A stretch of DNA of 6,054 nt from Candidatus Caenarcanales bacterium (GTDB taxonomy: Bacteria > Cyanobacteriota > Vampirovibrionia > LMEP-6097), in the NCBI GenBank assembly GCA_021299565.1, contig JAJTHA010000153.1, forward strand, positions 1-6,054, read 5' to 3'. This document shows, piece by piece, positions 1 to 5,539 of the stretch. The notes below the pieces were generated by a model that was not told where the DNA came from, searched no databases, and worked only from the letters and a program-made list of their open reading frames with translations. Every line of letters begins with the position of its first letter. The stretch's first letter is position 1. The position numbers and the translations under genes are program-made.

Positions 1-1
1 A

Positions 2-1660
2 ACAGACCTAACACAGCTAGCTGGTGATGGGCAAAAGCTTTTTGAAGCAATTAAGGAAGGAATTGGTGATAAAGATAAAGCAGCAGGAATGACAGAAGCT
101 TTACTATCAGGGACTTTGAAGTCTAATGAAACAGCAAAAATTTATGGCTTGGATAAAATTAGTAATGAAAAAACCACCCAAGCAAGTAAAGAAATCCTAG
201 CTTTAGCCACAAGTCTTAAAGACAAAAATCCTGTCGATATCGCAACTGAAGCTCTTAAAATCTCGACCAGATTGACTTCAGAGCTTCCCCCAGAAGATAA
301 AAAAATCGTCAATGGAGCATTAGCCAAAGCTGCTTTATCTAGTTTAGACAAAGATAAAGCAAACGCCTACTCAGGTATGATAGCTGATTTTATTTCTAAT
401 ATTCCTAGTGATAAACAAGAAGCTGTGATTGATTTATTGGGGCAAGCGATAAAAGATACTGGCGTTGACAAAATTACTCAAAATCCTCAGTCACTACTAA
501 CAAATCTTTTTGCAGATAAGCCCAAGCACAAACAAGCTCAAACAGCGCTTGCTGACGCTGCTTTAAAAACTATAAGTGATATCGCCAAGCAAGAAAACAT
601 TGCCATGAATCCAGCGACTCTAGCTGCGCTTCTTGATCCTACTAGTCAGTTTGGGCTTTTTGATCAGAATGGAAATATCAATCAGGCTAAGTTGGATAAA
701 GTAGCAAAAACTGCTTCTTGTAATATTTTGAATAATCCTCAAACAGCGCAAGAACGTGGGGTATATACTGATCCAGAAAATATAAAGAAAGCAAGAGATG
801 AAGCCTTTAATTATATCAATCAAAATGTCCGTCTTTTTCGCGGTAGGGCAACTGCTGCTGCTGCCTCATGGACACCAGGTTCTAGCCACCCGGGACCAAT
901 AGTAGGAGAAACTTTCAAAAGAATGAATGCAGGATTTAGAGCGAGGGTTCCGCAAGAAGTGAAAAATCGATTAAGTTCTTCTTTATCGTCTATCAACCCT
1001 GATGCCAAACAAAACCTACAAGTTCTCGGTCAAATCGCAGCTAGATCTAGTCAAGCGGATGCTTCTACGATAAGGGTTGATGACCTAATGCAACTGCAAA
1101 ATTTACAAACACTAGCTCCTCGAGTCACCAATCCCACCAACACTACTCCGGGAGTGGATCCTGGGCGTATTAAATACGGTGACAAGAGAGAATCTAATGG
1201 CACCGAGTTTCATATGTTCAAAGACGCTAATGATCCAAACACTCAGTACTATCGCAGTAAGGATACGAGAGGACAAGTCAAATTTGCTAAATCTACTGAT
1301 GGTGGCAAAAATTATGAGTTTTTGACCAATAAGCAAGCAGATCAAAATCTAGCTAAATCTTTTGAATTATATGGCAGTCGCACTGATAAGTTTCCTGCAG
1401 TAAATCAAGCATCTAAACCTATTGCAAACTCTTCAACTGGTCTTACCAAAATCAATGATAGTACCAAGCTCCCAGCTGGTATCAACAGCAATGATTATGA
1501 TGTATACAGCTTCAATGATTATGGCAAAACTTCTTATGCCCTTATGCCTAAAGAAGGTAAGGCACTGCCTCTCAAATCAATTCGACAAGGCGTAGTTGAG
1601 AATAGTATTTTGAGTAATGTTTATAACGAAATCAAAGCGTCTAATAGAGCTTCAAATTAA
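2..1660 (+). CDS. Large uncharacterised protein, 5' end outside the window
   Basis: I do not recognise this protein. The frame is open from position 2, 29 codons before the first ATG (89), with no stop, so the gene starts upstream and 552 residues are visible. Residue numbers here count from that ATG. Residues 1-250 are rich in Ala, Lys, Asp and Leu and look like successive helices. Residues 251-270 are a Gly/Pro/Ala linker (RGRATAAAASW, then a Pro-rich turn). Residues 280-345 look helical again. Residues 360-523 are rich in Gly, Asn, Asp, Tyr and Ser and look like a beta-type or extracellular-style domain (for example KFAKSTDGGKNYEF at 398-411). There is one cysteine (Cys211). I see no transmembrane segment, and a signal peptide cannot be judged without the N-terminus. 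The two-part architecture could suit a secreted or surface protein, but that is inference. The stop overlaps the convergent 73-residue ORF by 9 bp, and no plus-strand terminator follows directly. Confidence 0.85.
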   Translation, partial: TDLTQLAGDGQKLFEAIKEGIGDKDKAAGMTEALLSGTLKSNETAKIYGLDKISNEKTTQASKEILALATSLKDKNPVDIATEALKISTRLTSELPPEDKKIVNGALAKAALSSLDKDKANAYSGMIADFISNIPSDKQEAVIDLLGQAIKDTGVDKITQNPQSLLTNLFADKPKHKQAQTALADAALKTISDIAKQENIAMNPATLAALLDPTSQFGLFDQNGNINQAKLDKVAKTASCNILNNPQTAQERGVYTDPENIKKARDEAFNYINQNVRLFRGRATAAAASWTPGSSHPGPIVGETFKRMNAGFRARVPQEVKNRLSSSLSSINPDAKQNLQVLGQIAARSSQADASTIRVDDLMQLQNLQTLAPRVTNPTNTTPGVDPGRIKYGDKRESNGTEFHMFKDANDPNTQYYRSKDTRGQVKFAKSTDGGKNYEFLTNKQADQNLAKSFELYGSRTDKFPAVNQASKPIANSSTGLTKINDSTKLPAGINSNDYDVYSFNDYGKTSYALMPKEGKALPLKSIRQGVVENSILSNVYNEIKASNRASN

Positions 1661-1873
1661 ACCAGCAGCGCTTTTATAATACTCGTCGTATTTGCTTTTG
1701 ATAAAAGCTCTTTGCTCTTCAGTGAGTGCTCTTTGTAATGCCCAGCGCATAGCAGTATCTGGTTTGCAGTTTTTGGTCTGGCAGAATTTTTTGAGTATTG
1801 CGTCGAATTCTTCTGGCTTACTATAAGCCACATTATCCAAATCTCCGCCTAATTGCATTCCAACTGAAGCCAT
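1652..1873 (-). CDS. Small uncharacterised protein (73 aa)
   Basis: This is an unrecognised small acidic/basic soluble protein. It has protein-like composition: a Gly/Asp-rich start, then what looks like two or three amphipathic helices (EEFDAILKKFC, DTAMRWALQRAL, TEEQRAFIKSKYDEYYKSA). Two cysteines, Cys31 and Cys36, are spaced C-x4-C. There is no signal peptide or membrane segment. The ATG at 1873 is chosen because it is the first start in frame, and a promoter-like element (TGGGCA, 17 bp, TATACT) ends 6 bp before it. No good Shine-Dalgarno precedes it, so the transcript would be leaderless or nearly so. Met6 (1858) is an alternative start. The stop overlaps the end of the plus-strand gene by 9 bp. 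The gene lies downstream of the rplJL terminator and so probably has its own promoter. It could still be a chance ORF, but most of its length is antisense to no other gene. Confidence 0.6.
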   Translation of the reverse strand: MASVGMQLGGDLDNVAYSKPEEFDAILKKFCQTKNCKPDTAMRWALQRALTEEQRAFIKSKYDEYYKSAAGLI

Positions 1874-1879
1874 AGCTCT

Positions 1880-1908
1880 AGTATATAAGACTTAGCATAA
1901 ATTGCCCA
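1880..1908 (-). promoter_or_regulatory. Candidate sigma70-type promoter of the 73-aa gene
   Basis: On the minus strand the hexamer TGGGCA (1908-1903, 4 of 6 matches to TTGACA) is followed by a 17-bp spacer and TATACT (1885-1880, 5 of 6 matches to TATAAT). The expected start of transcription falls at or next to the A of the ATG at 1873. This is a consensus match by eye only. Confidence 0.4.
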
Positions 1909-1943
1909 TAGCCCTTATATCGCCAAGAAACAAAACAATCACA

Positions 1944-1977
1944 GCGGCGCGCAGCGCAAGAACCTGGCGAAGCCAGG
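1944..1977. repeat. GC-rich double-hairpin element
   Basis: A short GC-rich island sits in AT-rich intergenic DNA. It contains GCGC-GCA-GCGC (1947-1957), then a perfect 6-bp stem CCTGGC (1963-1968) with loop GAA and GCCAGG (1972-1977). It lies just beyond the rplJL terminator and upstream of the 73-aa gene on the minus strand. The form resembles REP-like small palindromic elements or an RNA-processing hairpin. No second copy is visible in this window, so calling it a dispersed repeat is only a suggestion. Confidence 0.4.
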
Positions 1978-1984
1978 AAAAGCA

Positions 1985-2013
1985 ATAAAAAAGCCCCGCC
2001 AAGGGCGGGGCTT
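1985..2013 (-). terminator. Intrinsic terminator of the rplJ-rplL operon
   Basis: A perfect 10-bp stem, AAGCCCCGCC (1991-2000) against GGCGGGGCTT (2004-2013), encloses a 3-nt loop. Read on the minus strand, the GC-rich stem runs directly into six T (1992-1987) and then ATTGC, the classic rho-independent form. It lies about 27 bp after the rplL stop. On the plus strand the T-run (2023-2029) begins some 10 nt after the stem, so termination in that direction should be weaker. Confidence 0.9.
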
Positions 2014-2039
2014 CTCCCAAAGTTTTTTTAACTAGTTAA

Positions 2040-2414
2040 CTATTTGATAGTTACAGTTGCTCCAGCTTCTTCAAGCTTAGCTTTGATTTGAGCAGCTTCA
2101 TCTTTGCTTGCTTTGTCTTTGATAACTTTTGGTGCAGCTTCAACAAGATCTTTAGCTTCTTTCAAGCCAAGTCCAGTAAGCTCACGAACCACTTTGATAA
2201 CGCCAATTTTCTGAGCGCCACCTGCAGTAAGTTCAACAGCAAATTCTGTCTTCTCTGCTGCTGCTTCTCCACCACCAGCTGCCATTACAACGCCTGCTGC
2301 TGCTGTGATTCCAAATTTTTCTTCCATTGCAGTCTTTAATTCTGCTGCTTCTAGTACAGTCAAATTAGCAATTGACTCTAATACTGATTCTATTTTTGCT
2401 GTTAGTGTTGCCAT
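2040..2414 (-). CDS. rplL: 50S ribosomal protein L7/L12
   Basis: This is the ribosomal stalk protein. Dimers bind the C-terminal helix of L10 and recruit and activate the translation GTPases (IF2, EF-Tu, EF-G, RF3). At 124 residues it has the usual length and full architecture: an N-terminal dimerisation domain at 1-36 (LTVLEAAELKTAMEEKFGI), a flexible Ala/Gly hinge at about 37-53, and a globular C-terminal domain at 54-124. The C-terminal domain carries the conserved factor-binding stretch KIGVIKVVRELTGLGLKEAK and the family-typical ending KLEEAGATVTIK. The ATG at 2414 follows an AAAAGG Shine-Dalgarno (2428-2424) at suitable spacing. It is the second gene of a two-gene operon, 24 bp after rplJ, and a strong terminator follows it. 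rpoB is not next, unlike in many bacteria. Confidence 0.98.
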   Translation of the reverse strand: MATLTAKIESVLESIANLTVLEAAELKTAMEEKFGITAAAGVVMAAGGGEAAAEKTEFAVELTAGGAQKIGVIKVVRELTGLGLKEAKDLVEAAPKVIKDKASKDEAAQIKAKLEEAGATVTIK

Positions 2415-2438
2415 AATGTTTTTCCTTTTATTTCCTTT

Positions 2439-3014
2439 TTACTGTTCGGTTGTCGTCTCGTCACTAGTTGAAGCCGTTTCCACTGTAGAAGCGCTAGCAA
2501 CGATTAAATCTTTTAATGATTTTGCTTGATCTGGATTCTCCGCAAGTTGAGAAAGGATATAAGCAATAGATTGAGTATTTTGAACCAACATTCCCGCGAT
2601 TTGAGCAAGTAATGTTTCTTTTGATGGTAAGCCGGCTACTTTGTTTGCAGCTTCTTTATCAAGTACTTCGCCATCAAAATAAGCTCCTTCGAAAGCCACT
2701 TTGTCTTTGTTCTCTTTTGAGAATTTTTTGACACTACCAGCTGGGCTGATTGGATCATCGTAACAAAATAAAAATGCTGTTGGACCTTTTAGATCTCCAG
2801 TCATAGCTTCAAAAGCTGTACCTTCAGATGCTTTTTTGAATAAAGTATTTTTAGCGATCTTAAACTCAGCTTGCTGAGGGCGTATCGCTTTTCTTAGTTT
2901 GGTTATTTCTTCTACCGTGAGGCCAAGTTGAGTAGTTGTGAAAACTGCTTTAGCTTTGCTGAACTTCTCTTTAAGTTCTGCGATAGTATCCTGTTTTTGG
3001 TTTTTAGTGACCAT
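2439..3014 (-). CDS. rplJ: 50S ribosomal protein L10
   Basis: This is the stalk-base protein. Its N-terminal domain binds 23S rRNA beside L11 and its C-terminal helix holds L7/L12 dimers. I use the ATG at 3014 (MVTKNQKQDTIAEL, 191 aa), because L10 proteins begin with this helix. The frame extends to a TTG at 3062, but the 16 added residues (starting MKAAFYILW) are hydrophobic and atypical. Family marks are the LGLTVEEITKLRK block (residues 30-42), KNTLFKKA (56-63), the GPTAFLF strand (78-84), and the L12-binding helix from about 150 to 172. The last roughly 20 residues are a Ser/Thr/Glu-rich tail, making the protein longer than the roughly 165-175 residues usual in the family. No clear Shine-Dalgarno precedes the ATG. 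The family is usually autoregulated by L10-L12 binding the mRNA leader; I cannot see a defined leader structure here. Confidence 0.96.
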   Translation of the reverse strand: MVTKNQKQDTIAELKEKFSKAKAVFTTTQLGLTVEEITKLRKAIRPQQAEFKIAKNTLFKKASEGTAFEAMTGDLKGPTAFLFCYDDPISPAGSVKKFSKENKDKVAFEGAYFDGEVLDKEAANKVAGLPSKETLLAQIAGMLVQNTQSIAYILSQLAENPDQAKSLKDLIVASASTVETASTSDETTTEQ

Positions 3015-3025
3015 GCAAGGTGTGT

Positions 3026-3034
3026 ATCTTATCA
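3026..3034 (-). promoter_or_regulatory. Possible extended -10 element just before rplJ
   Basis: TGATAAGAT reads as an extended -10 (TGn plus TAAGAT) on the minus strand. It would start transcription only about 5 nt before the rplJ ATG, with no Shine-Dalgarno between. There is no convincing -35 hexamer. This is an alternative to the more distant promoter at 3123-3153. Confidence 0.2.
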
Positions 3035-3124
3035 CCCACAAAATATAAAATGCTGCTTTCAAACATTGATTTATGTTTAAATTATCAAATTTAGATAAGT
3101 GCTTAAATAAATTTTATTTTGCTT

Positions 3125-3130
3125 TATAAT
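3125..3130 (+). promoter_or_regulatory. Candidate -10 box for the 409-aa gene
   Basis: A perfect TATAAT lies on the plus strand 83 bp before the ATG at 3214. The best -35 at standard spacing is weak (CTTAAA at 3102-3107, 3 of 6 matches). The box overlaps the candidate rplJ -10 on the other strand and runs into the 16-bp palindrome, so the two directions could be mutually exclusive. Confidence 0.3.
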
Positions 3131-3143
3131 TTCTTAAGAAATT
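3128..3143. promoter_or_regulatory. Perfect 16-bp palindrome, possible operator
   Basis: AATTTCTTAAGAAATT is perfectly self-complementary. It overlaps the plus-strand TATAAT and lies in the spacer of the candidate rplJ promoter, a position where a dimeric repressor could affect both directions. The AT-rich composition raises the odds of chance occurrence. Confidence 0.4.
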
Positions 3144-3158
3144 TCCGAGGCAATATTG

Positions 3159-3178
3159 TATATTTATCTATAAATATA
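3159..3178. promoter_or_regulatory. Perfect 9+9 bp inverted repeat, possible second operator
   Basis: TATATTTAT (3159-3167) and ATAAATATA (3170-3178) are exact inverted copies separated by CT. The centre is 33 bp from that of the preceding palindrome, about three helical turns. It lies in the presumed 5' leader of the 409-aa gene, upstream of rplJ. It could be an operator or simply AT-rich DNA. Confidence 0.35.
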
Positions 3179-3213
3179 GTAGGATCAAGGGCAATCCATA
3201 AATACGCAATACT

Positions 3214-4443
3214 ATGCCAAGTACCATAGATAGTAAGAAAAATACAAGTGTCGCTCAGGCCAAAAATGTAAAGACCGCAGCTTCTGCTAATACTATTTCT
3301 GAATCTAGTAAAGCTTCAATAAGTAAATCAAAAAAAATTGACACTAAAAGCTTGCATAGTGAACCTAAAACTATAGAACCATATAATTTCTCAAAGATCA
3401 AAGCAGGGGACGAAAACTTAGAACCAGAAGTAGATAGAATACTTGGACGTTATGGTATCAATGCTTCTGAAATTTATAATAATGCAGTTTTAAGCAAGGA
3501 TAAAAATACTTTAGTGATTGCGACCAAAGGAGAAACAGCTCTGCAAGAGACTTTCGGAGGTGCATCTGGGTTTTCACGCGTGATGTATTCTATGTTTGGT
3601 TGGTTGCCTCGCATTTTTGGAGCACCAAGAAAAAATATAGCTGCCAATTTTTACAAACGCTGGTTTAACAGTGGTGCCAATGATAGCGCCGCAAAAATGT
3701 ACCATGAAGATATCAAAAAACTCTTCACTGGTTTAAAAGAGAATCATTACCACGCTGTTACGGTTTTTTATCGAAATTCAAAAACTGGTAAATTTGAAAA
3801 AGATCCTGCCGCTGTTGCCATAACCGATTCGTATTTATATCTGATGCGACAACGAGCTCAGGAAGAGGGTTTGGGGGTTCAAGTTAAGCAGCACCTTGAG
3901 TCCAAGCTTGCTAAGACTTATGCTGTTGATAAAGTCATCCCGCTACGTGATGAAAAAGAGGCAATGAATTTTTATGCATTGTTTCATCAAATTGCAGAAG
4001 GTTTGTATCAAGCTCAACATTATGATTTGCTGGCTTTGCCTGGGGCGCCTCATTCTGATAGTCATACCGTGACAGAAGATCTTTCTTTTGTGCAATTGCC
4101 TTGGTTTAAACTCGCTCAAAATGATCAATCTCGATGGAAAATTTTTGGTAGCAAGAAATATATTGAAAAGAATCCTAATAATTTAACTGAAGCAAGCAAA
4201 AAAGAATTACTTGAAAATTTAATTGATCAACCTAATAAGATTACTTTTGTTAGACCTAAGGATCAAGCTCAAGATGCTTTATCAACCATTTATGCAGATT
4301 GTGATGCGTGGCAATCGATGTATAGTGGTTCAGAGCTAAGAACTATAGAAAACAATGATCATGAGATCGCAAAAAGTTTGATTGCATATAATGAAACGAC
4401 ACTAGAGCGATATAACCAAGAGTTGAAAGGCTCTAGTAAGTGA
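3214..4443 (+). CDS. Uncharacterised 409-residue protein
   Basis: I do not recognise the family. Residues 1-55 are a Ser/Lys/Thr/Ala-rich, apparently disordered leader with no signal-peptide hydrophobic core. Residues 68-112 look like a small folded unit (EVDRILGRYGI, then a hydrophobic strand TLVIATKG). Residues 115-138 form a Gly-rich start plus an aromatic amphipathic stretch (FSRVMYSMFGWLPRIFGAP) that could touch a membrane or partner. Residues 140-310 are mixed helix and strand and rich in His and Tyr, with ENHYHAV at 176-182 and a PHSDSH cluster at 279-284. Residues 320-409 look mainly helical. There is one cysteine (Cys363). The unstructured, signal-less N-terminus is of a kind seen in type III/IV effectors, but nothing else supports that role. 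The ATG at 3214 is the first in frame and lacks a clear Shine-Dalgarno. It is divergent from rplJ and overlaps lptB tail to tail by 11 bp. Confidence 0.88.
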   Translation: MPSTIDSKKNTSVAQAKNVKTAASANTISESSKASISKSKKIDTKSLHSEPKTIEPYNFSKIKAGDENLEPEVDRILGRYGINASEIYNNAVLSKDKNTLVIATKGETALQETFGGASGFSRVMYSMFGWLPRIFGAPRKNIAANFYKRWFNSGANDSAAKMYHEDIKKLFTGLKENHYHAVTVFYRNSKTGKFEKDPAAVAITDSYLYLMRQRAQEEGLGVQVKQHLESKLAKTYAVDKVIPLRDEKEAMNFYALFHQIAEGLYQAQHYDLLALPGAPHSDSHTVTEDLSFVQLPWFKLAQNDQSRWKIFGSKKYIEKNPNNLTEASKKELLENLIDQPNKITFVRPKDQAQDALSTIYADCDAWQSMYSGSELRTIENNDHEIAKSLIAYNETTLERYNQELKGSSK

Positions 4444-5164
4444 GCTTAAAGTTTTCTCCAAGATAGAATTTTTTGACCATAGGATCCTCCGCGATATCGT
4501 AAGAACTACCCTGTTTGACGATCGCACCTTCTTGTATGATATAGGCTCTGTCTGTGATTGAGAGAGTTGCAAGAGGATTATGATCGGTGATTAGTAAGCC
4601 GATTTTTCTACTTTTACAAAGATCCTTGATGATGTTTTGGATATCTATAATTGCTACTGGATCTATTCCTGTAAATGGCTCATCTAATAAAATAAATTTT
4701 GGATCACAAATCAAAACTCTAGCAATTTCCAACCTGCGTCTTTCTCCACCAGAAAGGCTTATGGCAAGAGAGTCTTGGAGATGATCTATGCCAAATTCTT
4801 CTAATATTTCAGTAACAGAACTTTTGGTTTTGCTTTTATTCATGGTTTCAAGAACTAATTCAAGGTTTTTTCTGACACTAAGTTGTCTAAAAGCACTTGG
4901 TTCTTGAGTCAGATAGCCTATACCAGCAAACGCTCTTTGGTGAATTTGGTCATCGGTGATATTCTGACCATTTATATAGATCTCACCTGAGTCAGGCTTG
5001 ACTAGCCCCACCACCATATCAAAACTAGTAGTTTTACCAGCTCCATTTGGACCAAGTAAGGCAACAATCTCACCCGCTTGAATATCAAAACTTACATCTT
5101 TAACAACCTTGCGGCCAGAGTAGCTTTTGGAAAGCCCTATTGCAACTAGGCCACTAGTTGACAT
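4433..5164 (-). CDS. lptB: LPS export ABC transporter ATP-binding protein LptB
   Basis: This is the cytoplasmic ATPase that, as a dimer with LptF/LptG, powers extraction of lipopolysaccharide from the inner membrane towards LptC/LptA. At 243 residues it is the normal family length. All motifs are intact: Walker A GPNGAGKTT (38-46), Q-loop Gln87 followed by EPSAFRQLSV, signature LSGGERRRLE (137-146), Walker B ILLDEP with Glu162, the D-loop, and switch His195 in ITDHN. The C-terminal block ending FYLGENFKL is characteristic of LptB rather than of the similar branched-chain amino-acid ATPases, which is the main reason for the specific name. The ATG at 5164 lies 5 bp after the rpsU stop, with GGGAA about 9 nt upstream as a possible Shine-Dalgarno, so translation is probably coupled. 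No lptA, lptC, lptF or lptG is visible nearby. Confidence 0.95.
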   Translation of the reverse strand: MSTSGLVAIGLSKSYSGRKVVKDVSFDIQAGEIVALLGPNGAGKTTSFDMVVGLVKPDSGEIYINGQNITDDQIHQRAFAGIGYLTQEPSAFRQLSVRKNLELVLETMNKSKTKSSVTEILEEFGIDHLQDSLAISLSGGERRRLEIARVLICDPKFILLDEPFTGIDPVAIIDIQNIIKDLCKSRKIGLLITDHNPLATLSITDRAYIIQEGAIVKQGSSYDIAEDPMVKKFYLGENFKLTY

Positions 5165-5169
5165 TTTTA

Positions 5170-5457
5170 TTAATTCCCGAAGTTGTTACGAAAAGGAGGT
5201 CTGTCGCCTTTTTCTTTGTCTTTATCTTTAAATTTGCCTGCAGGACCTGTGCCTGGTTTACGATTCGCTGTTTGAACGGCTTTGCGCTTAGCTTCAATCT
5301 TCTTACGTTTTTTGCGCTGTCCTTTACTCTCGTAGTGTTTGCGTTTTTTAACTTCTATGATGATTCCGGCCTTGATGACTTCTCTTTTGAAACGTCTAAG
5401 AGCGCCTTCTATTGATTCACCATCTCCTACTATTACTTCTGCCAATTCTAAACTCAC
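5170..5457 (-). CDS. rpsU: 30S ribosomal protein S21 with basic C-terminal extension
   Basis: This small-subunit protein lies near the 3' end of 16S rRNA and aids translation initiation. The core is clear: EVIVGDGESIEGALRRFKREV (residues 7-27), KAGI (29-32), VKKRKHYES (36-44), and a Lys/Arg-rich helix to about residue 60. At 95 residues it is longer than the usual 58-70. The extra roughly 30 residues form a low-complexity Gly/Lys/Asp/Pro/Arg tail ending PPFRNNFGN, presumably disordered and RNA-contacting. The start is a GTG at 5457, preceded by AAGGA only a few nt upstream. The TTG at codon 5 is a less likely alternative, because S21 normally begins just before the EVIVG strand. It is the first gene of a probable rpsU-lptB operon. 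Confidence 0.95.
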   Translation of the reverse strand: MSLELAEVIVGDGESIEGALRRFKREVIKAGIIIEVKKRKHYESKGQRKKRKKIEAKRKAVQTANRKPGTGPAGKFKDKDKEKGDRPPFRNNFGN

Positions 5458-5482
5458 TTTCCTTTTTTCCGATTAGCCCATT

Positions 5483-5491
5483 ATTCTATCA
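5483..5491 (-). promoter_or_regulatory. rpsU: Candidate extended -10 promoter of rpsU-lptB
   Basis: On the minus strand TGA-TAGAAT is an extended -10 (TGn plus 5 of 6 matches to TATAAT). It would start transcription near 5476 and leave a leader of about 20 nt containing the AAGGA ahead of the GTG. No good -35 hexamer is seen, which extended -10 promoters can tolerate. Confidence 0.35.
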
Positions 5492-5515
5492 ATAAAACTT
5501 ACCCGCAGGCCTAGC

Positions 5516-5521
5516 TATAAT
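5516..5521 (+). promoter_or_regulatory. Candidate -10 box reading to the right
   Basis: A perfect plus-strand TATAAT lies 38 bp before the ATG at 5560, with GAGGGG (5550-5555) just before that ATG. No convincing -35 is present. Together they look like the start of a plus-strand gene. Confidence 0.3.
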
Positions 5522-5539
5522 TGCGCTTGATATTATTTT

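Larger units (their letters stand above)
3123..3153 (-). promoter_or_regulatory. rplJ: Candidate distal promoter for rplJL
   Basis: On the minus strand TTGCCT (3153-3148, 4 of 6 matches) is followed, with a long 19-bp spacer, by TATAAA (3128-3123, 5 of 6 matches). Transcription would begin near 3116 and give a leader of about 100 nt, a length suitable for L10 autoregulation. A perfect 16-bp palindrome (3128-3143) fills most of the spacer. The long spacer weakens the call. Confidence 0.3.

Noticed and set aside
659..695. EF-hand-like stretch FDQNGNINQAKL in the first gene
   Set aside because: Aligned on the Gly, position 1 is Leu and position 12 is Lys instead of Asp and Glu, so calcium binding is not supported.
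1652..1873. Toxin-antitoxin partner role for the 73-aa protein
   Set aside because: No partner ORF lies on the same strand and no toxin or antitoxin motif is visible.
2028..2039. 12-bp palindrome TTAACTAGTTAA after the rplL stop
   Set aside because: It is short and AT-rich, lies before the much stronger terminator hairpin, and has no T-run of its own on the minus strand.
2088..2529. Two plus-strand ORFs over rplL and the end of rplJ
   Set aside because: They are antisense to well-identified ribosomal protein genes and have low-complexity Cys/Phe/Ser composition typical of shadows.
3015..3062. Upstream TTG start for L10 adding 16 residues
   Set aside because: The extension is hydrophobic and unlike any L10 N-terminus, whereas the ATG at 3014 begins exactly where family members begin.
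3943..4128. 61-codon minus-strand ORF inside the 409-aa gene
   Set aside because: It lies wholly antisense to a coherent long frame, with no promoter or Shine-Dalgarno.
5158..5415. 85-codon plus-strand ORF rich in Phe and Leu
   Set aside because: It is the antisense of the Lys/Arg-rich S21 gene, which produces Phe/Leu-rich shadows; it lacks a start signal.
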